Shown: positions 14,769 to 21,421 of the stretch, in pieces | Layout: every line of letters begins with the position of its first letter | How positions within the stretch are numbered: the first letter of the stretch is position 1 | IMG/VR virus record: IMGVR_UViG_3300042445_000960 | Coordinates: 1 to 22,607 of that record | Reading direction: 5' to 3' (one strand) | Source: a virus | DNA: 22,607 nt | Made by a program: the position numbers and the translations under genes | The notes under the pieces: generated by a model | The model's database searches: none | Seen by the model: only the letters and a program-made list of their open reading frames with translations | What the model was told of the DNA's origin: nothing

Positions 14769-15817
14769 TGGCACTCAAAAAATATTCTCCTCAATCACCT
14801 AATCCTTTACTCCTAAGAAATAAAGGAGATAATGCATTAGCATTTTTAGGTCAATTAAATGACTTAGTTCTTCAATTAAATAACAGTAATATTCCTTTTA
14901 CTGGATATGCTTATGAGGTACACGTAAGTCAAGTGGATGGTAATGATACTACAGGTGATGGTGGTTTACTTACACCTGTTGCAACTATTACAAAAGCATT
15001 AACTTTGATAACAGCACAACGCAGAGTTATTGTTCTTCATCCAGGTGGGTATACAGAAAATCCTACAATTGCTTCTGGAAATATAACTTTACAAACTACT
15101 GAATTAACTGGTGGAAACACTGTTCTTTATGGAACTTTAACCATTAATACAGCAGGTTCAGGTGCTCGTATTTCAGGTTTTTCTATGAATAACCTTGCTA
15201 TTACAGGAACAGCTCAAGCTTATGTAAGTAATTGTACAATTAATACTAATTTAACCAAATCATCTAGTGGTTATGTAGAGATTATTAATACAGAAATGCA
15301 ATGTACTGGAGGTATTCAAATTTCAGGTTCAAACATCACTCTTATTAACGGTAATAAAAATGTTGCTGTATCAGTTAGTAATGCATCAGCACAGGTTATT
15401 ATAAAAGGATGTAATAGTGTAGTGACACCATCAGCAAGTGCAGGTAATTTAGCAATAGTTGATTGTATTGTAACAGCTTTAGGTGGTAATGGCATAACTA
15501 TTACTGGTGTTTCAACAACTTTAACTTTACTTAATAGCCAAGTTCTTGTTACAGCGGGGAATAGTGTAGCACCTATAAGTGTTGCAGGTATTTACTCAAT
15601 TATTAATACTATCTATGACAAACCAAGTTCTACGCTTACAGGAATTAGTACTAATTCTATTGATTATTTTCAATTTGTAAACGCAGATAGATTGCTAATG
15701 CAAAATGGAACAGCTCCTTCTGTAAGTCTTACCGGTGGAGGTATTCTTTATGTAGAAGCTGGAGCATTGAAATATAGAGGTTCTTCAGGAACAGTTACAC
15801 CAATTGCACCAGCATAA
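14768..15817 (+). CDS. Beta-helix fibre or spike protein
   Basis: A 349-residue protein. After an N-terminal helical anchor ([21 protein letters not shown], about 14-35), residues about 50-80 read [10 protein letters not shown]...[13 protein letters not shown], the entry typical of right-handed beta-helix (pectate-lyase-like) proteins. Residues 90-300 are short strands and Asn/Thr/Ser/Gly turns with stacked aliphatic rungs. The C-terminus, [20 protein letters not shown], resembles the end of many phage fibre proteins. Virion fibre or adsorption protein is the likely role. Its place among head genes allows a head fibre, and tail fibre is the alternative. There is no clear catalytic triad, so enzyme activity is not claimed. 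Confidence 0.78.
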   Translation: MALKKYSPQSPNPLLLRNKGDNALAFLGQLNDLVLQLNNSNIPFTGYAYEVHVSQVDGNDTTGDGGLLTPVATITKALTLITAQRRVIVLHPGGYTENPTIASGNITLQTTELTGGNTVLYGTLTINTAGSGARISGFSMNNLAITGTAQAYVSNCTINTNLTKSSSGYVEIINTEMQCTGGIQISGSNITLINGNKNVAVSVSNASAQVIIKGCNSVVTPSASAGNLAIVDCIVTALGGNGITITGVSTTLTLLNSQVLVTAGNSVAPISVAGIYSIINTIYDKPSSTLTGISTNSIDYFQFVNADRLLMQNGTAPSVSLTGGGILYVEAGALKYRGSSGTVTPIAPA

Positions 15818-15820
15818 AAA

Positions 15821-15913
15821 ATGAAAACTACTAAGAAAAAAATAACAAGCTCAAAGACAGCTAATGACCCTAACTCTAGGATCAACAAGTCTTTAAGAAA
15901 ATGGGACTGTTAA
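15821..15913 (+). CDS. 30-residue microgene copying the C-terminal tail of the DUF6321-like protein
   Basis: ATG at 15821 lies three bases after the fibre stop and the frame runs to TAA at 15911-15913. The peptide is very basic at the N-terminus (KTTKKK) and ends ANDPNSRINKSLRKWDC. Aligned with the last 18 residues of the protein at 14397 (AKDPNSRLRLARKKWNC), about nine positions are identical, including DPNSR, the Trp and the final Cys. The match, the start position and the lack of another gene in 15818-15926 argue that it is translated. It may be a shortened paralogue that keeps only the functional tail. Confidence 0.6.
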   Translation: MKTTKKKITSSKTANDPNSRINKSLRKWDC

Positions 15914-15926
15914 AAATTATATAGTC

Positions 15927-16532
15927 ATGAAAAAGAAAAGTTTAAAAAAAGCTCAGCTTGGAACCATTGCTAAAACAATAGCTGGTGCAACTAAAGGTGC
16001 TGTTAGAGGTGGAAAGACTGCTTATAAATCTGCTAAAAAAGCAGAAACTGCAAATCTCAAAAACATAGAAGATTGGGATGCTTATAGAGCAACTAAATCA
16101 GATAGAAGATTAAAAACAGCTCTAGCTGTACCTACTGCAGTTACTTTAGCTGCTATGACATATGATAAAAAAAATCAAAATAATAAAAAGAAAGTAGAAG
16201 CTAATAAAGCTAAAGTGCAGGCTAATAAACAAAAGGTTGCTGCTAATGCAGCAAAGTATAAAAAAGCTGGTGGTAGTGTAAAATCTTTAGAAAAAGCTCA
16301 ATTAGGTAAAATTGTTAAAATGGCTAGTACTGCATTAAAGGGTTCATCAAAATTTCCAGAACAAAAAACTCTTACTAAAGCAGATGCTTTAATTAATACT
16401 AAGAGTAAAAAAAATTTAAAAAACATTCAAAAGAATTATAATAAGCCTGTGCCAAAGTTTCCAGAACAAAAAACTATTACTAAAGAACAGGTAATGAAGA
16501 ATATGGCAAAAAGAAAATCTAAAAAGCAATAG
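15927..16532 (+). CDS. Lys-rich protein with K-x-G-G and KAQ-G motifs
   Basis: A 201-residue basic protein. It starts KKKSLKKAQLG (residues 2-12), and a related unit, YKKAGGSVKSLEKAQLG, recurs at 111-127. The same composite occurs in the gene at 17093. A hydrophobic stretch at about 64-78 (TALAVPTAVTLAAMT) could insert in a membrane or pack as a helix. A Lys/Asn/Ala-rich helix covers about 80-110. KFPEQKTLTK at about 142-151 is repeated as KFPEQKTITK at 177-186. The start has a TAGTCATG context in which TAG is not the stop of the preceding gene. No family is recognised. The composition fits a DNA-bound or internal virion protein. Confidence 0.75.
   Translation: MKKKSLKKAQLGTIAKTIAGATKGAVRGGKTAYKSAKKAETANLKNIEDWDAYRATKSDRRLKTALAVPTAVTLAAMTYDKKNQNNKKKVEANKAKVQANKQKVAANAAKYKKAGGSVKSLEKAQLGKIVKMASTALKGSSKFPEQKTLTKADALINTKSKKNLKNIQKNYNKPVPKFPEQKTITKEQVMKNMAKRKSKKQ
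16353..16485 (+). repeat. Two-copy in-frame direct repeat within the Lys-rich gene
   Basis: 28-base copies at 16353-16380 and 16458-16485 differ at one position (TTTCCAGAACAAAAAACT, then C or A, then TTACTAAAG). The offset is 105 bases, which keeps the frame. They encode FPEQKTLTK and FPEQKTITK. Near identity at DNA level points to a recent duplication. Confidence 0.8.
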
Positions 16533-16534
16533 TC

Positions 16535-16903
16535 ATGAAAAAAATGGGTTGTGCTCAATGTGGTGGAGCAAAGATGAAAAAAGGTGGTAAAGCACCAGCT
16601 AAAAAAATGCAGAAAGGTGGTTCAATGGGTATTGTTGGTATGCCTAAGTATGGTAACAATCCTATGACTGATGAAGGTAGAATGCTTCAGAAAGGTGGAG
16701 CATTTGCTCCTAACCGTGCAGTAAAAGCTTCTTGCAAAGGAGGTATGGTTACAGATGAGAATGGAAGATGTGTTATGCAACGCAAGATGGCTAAAGGTGG
16801 TTCAGCATTTGGTATGTTATCAGTTAAAGCTGGTATAGATAAAAATCCTAAACCAACTGCTGCAGATAGAATTGCTGGAGCTAAAATGAGAAAAAGAAAA
16901 TAA
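16535..16903 (+). CDS. Small Lys/Gly-rich protein with five K-G-G motifs
   Basis: A 122-residue basic protein starting in a TAGTCATG junction. It begins KKMGCAQCGG, a CxxC pair at C6 and C9, and has further cysteines at 67 and 79. Five K-G-G elements lie at about residues 16-18, 27-29, 53-55, 68-70 and 87-89. Most follow Met or Leu plus one residue and precede a small residue (MKKGGKA, MQKGGSM, LQKGGAF, SCKGGMV, MAKGGSA). The rest is flexible and rich in Gly, Pro, Met and Asn. It is the densest carrier of the motif shared by this cluster. No fold or family is recognised. A multivalent scaffold or DNA-coating protein is a reasonable hypothesis. Confidence 0.72.
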   Translation: MKKMGCAQCGGAKMKKGGKAPAKKMQKGGSMGIVGMPKYGNNPMTDEGRMLQKGGAFAPNRAVKASCKGGMVTDENGRCVMQRKMAKGGSAFGMLSVKAGIDKNPKPTAADRIAGAKMRKRK

Positions 16904-16905
16904 TC

Positions 16906-17088
16906 ATGGCTGAAAAGAAATGGATTCAAGGTGCAATTAAAAAACCTGGAGCTTTAAGAGAATCTCTTGGAGTTAAGAAAGGTCAGAAGATACCTAAAGC
17001 AAAACTTGAAGCTGCTTCTAAAAAAGGTGGTAAGCTTGGACAAAGAGCTAGACTTGCTATGACATTATCTAAAATGCGTAAAAAATAA
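16906..17088 (+). CDS. Conserved-type small basic phage protein, 60 residues
   Basis: Starts in a TAATCATG junction. The sequence KWIQGAIKKPGALRESLGVK and KGQKIPKAKLEAASKKGGKL, then GQRARLAMTLSKM, follows a pattern I recall in many environmental phage small proteins: KWIQ-AIKKPGALR-LGVKKG-KIP. It is basic and helical with one K-K-G-G element near 40-43. No enzyme motif is present. The function is unknown. The neighbours are all small basic proteins of the virion region, so a DNA-binding or structural accessory role is likely. Confidence 0.8.
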   Translation: MAEKKWIQGAIKKPGALRESLGVKKGQKIPKAKLEAASKKGGKLGQRARLAMTLSKMRKK

Positions 17089-17092
17089 TATC

Positions 17093-17617
17093 ATGAAAAA
17101 GACAGTTTCAAAGCCGAATGCTCTTAAGGTATTTAATGATAATAAAGCTGCTGCTTATAAGAAAGCTGGTGGTGCTATGAAAGACTTTAAGAAATCTTTA
17201 AAGAAAGCTCAGGATGGTATGTCTTTTAATAACACTTATTCGGGACCATTAACTGAATCTGATTCTAAAAGATTAGATAAAGAGTTTCCTTCTACAGCTG
17301 CTTCAAAAATTCCGTATGCTCAAAATAAACCAAGAATGGGTTATGGTGATGAAAACATGTATAGACAAAAAGAAAAAAGTGATAGATCTAACTTTGAAAA
17401 CTATCTTAGATCACCTGCAGTCAATGCAAACAATAAAATGTTTGGAACAGGATTAATGCCAAATACAGGTTTGTTAAATCAAGAAGGTAATGAAAGGGCA
17501 ACAAAGAATGTAATAAACAGAATGAATAATATAGATTGGAATTCAGAAGAAGGTAAGAATTACAAAAGTTTATATAATAGGCAGAAGAAAGGTGGGTCTG
17601 TAAAAAGCAAAAAGTAA
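17093..17617 (+). CDS. Lys-rich protein with K-x-G-G and KAQ-G motifs
   Basis: A 174-residue protein starting four bases after the previous stop (TAATATCATG). The N-terminal 42 residues carry AYKKAGGAMK (21-30) then KKSLKKAQDG (33-42), the same composite found in the protein at 15927. The middle is polar and rich in Asn, Ser, Pro and Arg, and less basic than its neighbours. The C-terminus ends QKKGGSVKSKK, close to the MKRGGSMKKK end of the protein at 13602. It is the last of the K-x-G-G group before the connector-like gene. No family is recognised. The shared end signatures suggest a common partner or process. Confidence 0.72.
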   Translation: MKKTVSKPNALKVFNDNKAAAYKKAGGAMKDFKKSLKKAQDGMSFNNTYSGPLTESDSKRLDKEFPSTAASKIPYAQNKPRMGYGDENMYRQKEKSDRSNFENYLRSPAVNANNKMFGTGLMPNTGLLNQEGNERATKNVINRMNNIDWNSEEGKNYKSLYNRQKKGGSVKSKK

Positions 17618-17620
17618 GAC

Positions 17621-18319
17621 ATGACTAACAGTGTAATTACAATAAAGATGAAACAAAGGCTGAACAAGCTTGACAGCAATGACTATGATAACATAGAGTG
17701 TTGGCAAGTAGTTGAGTCTTTTAATAAAGCTCAAGTAGAGTGGTCAAGAAGACAATTGCATGGTGTCAACATTGTCAAAGAAGGTGATGAGCAGTCTACT
17801 AGAAGAAAAGATGATTTACAAGTTTTATTAACTTCTCAGCCAATAAATACTTTTCCAAAAGATATCTACTACTTTGCAAATATTCCAGGAGATTATTTAC
17901 AGTGGAAAAGAGTAGATGTCTATGCTAAAAAAGGATGTTGTGAAAAAAGAAGAATGACAGTATACTTAGCAGAAGAAGGTAATTTAAATGTTTTACTTAG
18001 AGACAAAGCAAAGCAACCAAACTTTGAATGGGCGGAAACATTTGCTACTTTAATAAATGACACAGTTCATGTATATACTAATAATGAGTTTGAAGTACAA
18101 AATGCTTCTTTAACTTATTATAGACAACCAAGAAAAATTCAGATAGAAGGGTGCATTGATCCGTATACCGGTGTTGAATCTACTGCAGAAATAGAATCTG
18201 AGTTTAAAGATGATATAATAGAATTAATAATAGATGAAGCTGTGGCAATACTAGCAGGAGACATTGAATCAGGAAATCAATTCTCTAGAGGTACAGAAAC
18301 TGCAGAAAGAAATAACTAA
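17621..18319 (+). CDS. Structural protein, probable head-tail connector or adaptor
   Basis: A 232-residue protein. The N-terminus is helical (MKQRLNKLDSNDYDNIECWQVVESFNKA-like), the middle is beta-rich (about 80-165), and the C-terminus is an acidic helix (EFKDDIIELIIDEAVAILAGDIESGNQF). A helix with DEAxxILAGDIE after a beta region resembles adaptor or ring proteins that follow the capsid genes in crAss-like and related phages. In such phages these proteins close the capsid vertex below the portal. The assignment rests on general resemblance and position. CC at about 107-108 and other cysteines have no obvious role. Confidence 0.7.
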   Translation: MTNSVITIKMKQRLNKLDSNDYDNIECWQVVESFNKAQVEWSRRQLHGVNIVKEGDEQSTRRKDDLQVLLTSQPINTFPKDIYYFANIPGDYLQWKRVDVYAKKGCCEKRRMTVYLAEEGNLNVLLRDKAKQPNFEWAETFATLINDTVHVYTNNEFEVQNASLTYYRQPRKIQIEGCIDPYTGVESTAEIESEFKDDIIELIIDEAVAILAGDIESGNQFSRGTETAERNN

Positions 18320-18324
18320 AAGTA

Positions 18325-18843
18325 ATGGAATCAAAACCTAGAATGTTAAAAAGACCAGATGTGTCAAGTAAAGCTCCGGAGAGACCTGCAGTAACTGTAA
18401 CTCAACCTAAGTCTGAACCATCAAAGCCTAAACCTACCCCAGATACCGGAGTAGGTGGAAGTTCTGTAGATACAATGGTAGCAGCATGTGCTGTAGAACT
18501 TATGAATGCAAGAAACAGTTTTCATAAACTACATCTTAAAATTACAGGTGAAGGATCCTACGCTGCTCATGTTGCTATTGGAGATTTTTATGACGGTTTA
18601 CCAGGACAAGCTGATACTTTAATTGAAGGTTATCAAGGAGTTGCTGAAAAACTTTTAACATTAAAAGATGTTGCTCCAAGAACTTTAGACACTGTTGCCG
18701 ATGGTGTAGCATATTTAAGAGATATGTATGGCATGATAACAAAACTTCAAGGTAAGTTACCTTACTCAGAAATAGTAAATAATTTAGATTTAGTAAAGGA
18801 TGCTATTAATTCTACTAAGTATAAGTTGCTTTTCTTAAAATAA
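18325..18843 (+). CDS. Ferritin/Dps-like protein resembling DUF5856
   Basis: A 172-residue protein. The N-terminal 45 residues are basic and Pro-rich. The remainder is a likely four-helix bundle. Its first helices read NARNSFHKLHLKITGEGSYA, AHVAIGDFYDGL and ADTLIEGYQG, with H67, H70, H82, D87, D90, D97, E101 and Q104. This is the spacing of the ferritin-like family known to me as DUF5856, related in outline to Dps (HxxxW/H...H...FxxxYxxxxxxxDxxxE). Dps proteins bind iron and compact DNA. Whether the metal site is active here is not shown. It sits between connector and appendage genes, so it may be a virion component. Confidence 0.75.
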   Translation: MESKPRMLKRPDVSSKAPERPAVTVTQPKSEPSKPKPTPDTGVGGSSVDTMVAACAVELMNARNSFHKLHLKITGEGSYAAHVAIGDFYDGLPGQADTLIEGYQGVAEKLLTLKDVAPRTLDTVADGVAYLRDMYGMITKLQGKLPYSEIVNNLDLVKDAINSTKYKLLFLK

Positions 18844-18879
18844 TTTGGAAGATTAAAAATCTTTCATTATATTATATAT

Positions 18880-18888
18880 GTATATTAT
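18880..18888 (+). promoter_or_regulatory. Candidate promoter box GTATATTAT before the large structural gene
   Basis: Lies 27 bases before the ATG at 18907, within a 63-base AT-rich gap. It shares the GTATATT core with the boxes at 1842 and 9534. The gene that follows is closed by its own terminator, which fits a strongly expressed single-gene unit. The leader AATCAAAACAAAACAAA is a relative of the ACCAACAAA element. Confidence 0.35.
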
Positions 18889-18906
18889 TAATCAAAACAA
18901 AACAAA

Positions 18907-20589
18907 ATGGCTTATTTTAATCATGCTTTCAAAAAAAGCTTCCTGGCAACAGGACCGACACAAACAGCATTTCCTGTTACTCTTCCTAATGGAACTACAG
19001 TTAATGCTACAACAAATAGAGGTTACCTAGTATCAAATGGTGTACCTACTTATGGTTTAAATCAATTATCTGCAATTAATGTTGCTACTTATGGTGCAGC
19101 TACTACAGCTACTACCGATGGATACATTGGATGGTTTAACCCAAAAACAAATTTATCAGTTGATATCAATGATGAAGGATTTGCTCCTTGTTGTAATTTA
19201 TATCTTGCTGGTTCAGCAATTTATTCAAATGACAAGATTGGTCCTTTAGCAGGTGGTTACCAAGAGACTAACAAGTCTAAAATGGTTAACCCTAAATATG
19301 TATCTAGATTTTATCAAGTAAATCCATGTGCTCCACAAAATAATGTAATCCATGTAGGTTCTACTTATTGGACTGCAGGTGGTGGTGTATTAACAGTTGA
19401 TACACTAGTAGCTGGTACAGGTTATCCTAATGGTACTTATGCAGTTGAAGTAACTGGTGGTACTGGAACAGGTGCAATTTTAGAGATTGTAGTTACAGGT
19501 GGTACAGTTGATTCTGCTACTGTAATCAATCCAGGAAAAGGATATGTAGTAGGTGATACACTTACACTTGATGCTGGTAATGATGATGCTACTGTAGATG
19601 TAGCTACAGTAACAGATGCTCATGCACAAGAAGGATGTGGAATTACTCCAGATTGTTGTAAAGAATATTTATGTGGTGAGACTTACTCTTTACGTTTAGA
19701 TGTAAAAGGTTCTCCTGCATTAAGATTTTTAAATCACAATGCATACAACACTGTTGATGCTTACACAGGATGTTGTCCAGATGGTTCAATTGCACCTGTT
19801 GCTGTTGACTCTACAGAAGTAATGATCAAATGGGCAAATGGTTTAACTACTAATCCAATTGTTGGTCCTTTTGTACAAATTGTTGTACAAGCTGAAGACG
19901 GAACATTATTATATGCTCCAGGAACATCTGCTGCATTCTTAGCAGCTAATGGTGCTATTACTTGGGATCAATATCCTACAACTGCTCATGTTGATGGAGC
20001 TTGTGCTGGTTTAATTTTAAATGGTGCTTATGTTGATACTAAATTTGGTGACTGTACATTCCAATTAACTGACTTCTATGAAAAAGAGCCTGTTAGATTG
20101 TATGCATCAGAAGTTGACTTAAATGGTGATCCATGTGCATTTACTACTCTTTGTGTAGTAACTGAATGCCAAGGTCTTCAAGTTAATGGTTTAGGAGAAA
20201 CTGTATTAAGAGATTTAACATTGTCAGAATCTTACAGACAAAATTTCTTAGCAACTGATTTTAGAATTCGTGAGATTACTCAAGGAAACCAAATCGTCAG
20301 TTCTGTTGATAGAAATGCATTATACTACAGATATATGTTACAACACAATGTTCCAAGAAATTATAATCCTTCTGGTACATTTGATGCTGATCAGTATATG
20401 TTAGAGATTTTCTCTTTAGCTGCTCTTAATACTTTTGCAGATGATACTGCTGGTTGGTTAAAGGCTTGTGGAGTTTGTGAAATTAATGTAGGAGAAGATG
20501 CATATTCTTGTGATACAGTATGTGAGGTTCCAATTGCATTCCCTGCTATTCCAGTATATAATCCGTACAATGTAGTTTCTTGTAACTAA
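18907..20589 (+). CDS. Large cysteine-containing virion structural protein with an inserted beta domain
   Basis: A 560-residue, beta-rich protein with no signal peptide. Residues about 1-157 include GYLVSNGVPTYGLNQLSAIN and a CC pair. Residues about 159-238 are a Gly/Thr/Val-rich domain with GTGYPNGTY and GKGYVVGDTLTL, a form common in phage fibre and structural proteins. Then comes a cysteine-rich section (GCGITPDCCKEYLCGETY) and an extended domain to the end with more cysteines. Its own promoter box, A-rich leader and terminator imply abundant synthesis, as for a tail tube, sheath or other major structural protein. Which of these it is cannot be told from the sequence. Confidence 0.8.
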   Translation: MAYFNHAFKKSFLATGPTQTAFPVTLPNGTTVNATTNRGYLVSNGVPTYGLNQLSAINVATYGAATTATTDGYIGWFNPKTNLSVDINDEGFAPCCNLYLAGSAIYSNDKIGPLAGGYQETNKSKMVNPKYVSRFYQVNPCAPQNNVIHVGSTYWTAGGGVLTVDTLVAGTGYPNGTYAVEVTGGTGTGAILEIVVTGGTVDSATVINPGKGYVVGDTLTLDAGNDDATVDVATVTDAHAQEGCGITPDCCKEYLCGETYSLRLDVKGSPALRFLNHNAYNTVDAYTGCCPDGSIAPVAVDSTEVMIKWANGLTTNPIVGPFVQIVVQAEDGTLLYAPGTSAAFLAANGAITWDQYPTTAHVDGACAGLILNGAYVDTKFGDCTFQLTDFYEKEPVRLYASEVDLNGDPCAFTTLCVVTECQGLQVNGLGETVLRDLTLSESYRQNFLATDFRIREITQGNQIVSSVDRNALYYRYMLQHNVPRNYNPSGTFDADQYMLEIFSLAALNTFADDTAGWLKACGVCEINVGEDAYSCDTVCEVPIAFPAIPVYNPYNVVSCN

Positions 20590-20614
20590 TCAAGTAACTC
20601 AATTTTAAAAACAT

Positions 20615-20654
20615 AAAAGGGGAGAAGAGTTCTAAACTCCTATCCCCTTTTTTT
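20615..20654 (+). terminator. Intrinsic terminator after the large structural gene
   Basis: The arms 20615-20631 and 20635-20651 pair over 17 positions with two mismatches around a three-base loop CTA, including AAAAGGGG against CCCCTTTT. Seven T residues end at 20654. It is the most GC-rich hairpin in the window. Confidence 0.9.
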
Positions 20655-20666
20655 ATTAAATATCTC

Positions 20667-21209
20667 ATGGCAAATCATGTATTAAGTTTAGAAGTACCTA
20701 CTGTAATGAATCCTTGTATTCTAAAGATATTTGATACAAGTGTATACAGTAATCTTATTTCTATAAGTTGCCCAACATTAAATATTACAGTACCTGGATT
20801 TGGTTACTCTAATCAAATTGATGTTACTGCCAACTTTGCTGAAACTATTACTGCATGTGATTTGCAATTACAGACTACAGATTGCGGTAATACGTACTAT
20901 AATTTACCAGATGGTATTTATATCATTAAGTATAGTGTAGAACCCAAAGAACAAGTATATGTAGAATATAATCACATGAGAATTACAGAAGCATTAAATA
21001 AGTATTACAATGTTCTTTGTGATATAGATGCTAATGCATGTGATCCACCATTCAAAGTTAAGCAACAGTTAGAAGAACTTAGAATGATATTCATGTATCT
21101 TCAAGCTGCAAAAGCAAAAGTAGAGACTTGTCATGAACCACAGAAAGGTATGAGTCTTTATAATTATGCATTGAAGCTACTTAATAAAATGTCTTGTACA
21201 AATTGTTAA
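20667..21209 (+). CDS. Unknown virion-region protein: beta N-terminus, helical C-terminus, cysteine-rich
   Basis: A 180-residue protein starting 12 bases after the terminator T-run in a TCATG context. Residues 1-105 are beta-rich (HVLSLEVPTVMNPCILKIFD, then DLQLQTTDCGNTYYNLPDGI, YIIKYSVEP). Residues about 115-178 are helical (KQQLEELRMIFMYLQAAKAKV, YALKLLNKMSC). Cysteines are frequent and the protein ends CTNC. I recall this kind of protein from large environmental Bacteroidota phages, next to the preceding structural gene, but know no function. A fold with an N-terminal beta domain and a helical bundle would fit a tail or appendage connector. Confidence 0.75.
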   Translation: MANHVLSLEVPTVMNPCILKIFDTSVYSNLISISCPTLNITVPGFGYSNQIDVTANFAETITACDLQLQTTDCGNTYYNLPDGIYIIKYSVEPKEQVYVEYNHMRITEALNKYYNVLCDIDANACDPPFKVKQQLEELRMIFMYLQAAKAKVETCHEPQKGMSLYNYALKLLNKMSCTNC

Positions 21210-21218
21210 TCTTTTAAA

Positions 21219-21227
21219 ACCAACAAA
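21219..21227 (+). promoter_or_regulatory. ACCAACAAA translation leader
   Basis: Exact nonamer two bases before the ATG at 21230, in a 20-base gap with no Shine-Dalgarno box. It is the fourth exact copy in the window. Confidence 0.5.
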
Positions 21228-21229
21228 AA

Positions 21230-21421
21230 ATGGCAAAATGTCCAAACTGCGGAACAAATCTTACTTGTGGATGTCAGAAAAGAGTTGTTAATGGAGTATC
21301 CGGTTGCAGTAAATGTTTAAACAATGCACCAGCTAAAACAACAACTAAAATACAACCTGCAAAAGATTTAAATTCTTTTAGTAAGAATAGAAATAATACT
21401 TTAAATAAGTTTACAAAATAA
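21230..21421 (+). CDS. Small zinc-ribbon-like protein
   Basis: A 63-residue protein with CPNCG at 4-8, CGC at 13-15, and C-x2-C at about 26-29 (GCSKC). This makes seven cysteines in the first 30 residues, enough for one or two zinc sites of zinc-ribbon type. The rest is a Lys/Asn/Thr-rich tail that is probably unstructured. The ACCAACAAA leader marks it as a virion-region gene, and its stop overlaps the next start (TAATG). No family name is assigned. It may help fold or anchor the cysteine-rich repeat protein that follows, a guess based on coupling only. Confidence 0.75.
   Translation: MAKCPNCGTNLTCGCQKRVVNGVSGCSKCLNNAPAKTTTKIQPAKDLNSFSKNRNNTLNKFTK

Noticed and set aside
18847-18865. Hairpin after the ferritin-like gene as a terminator
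   Set aside because: The eight-base stem with an AAA loop is AT-rich, includes a G-T pair, and is followed by ATTATATTA with no T-run. It may be a chance hairpin.
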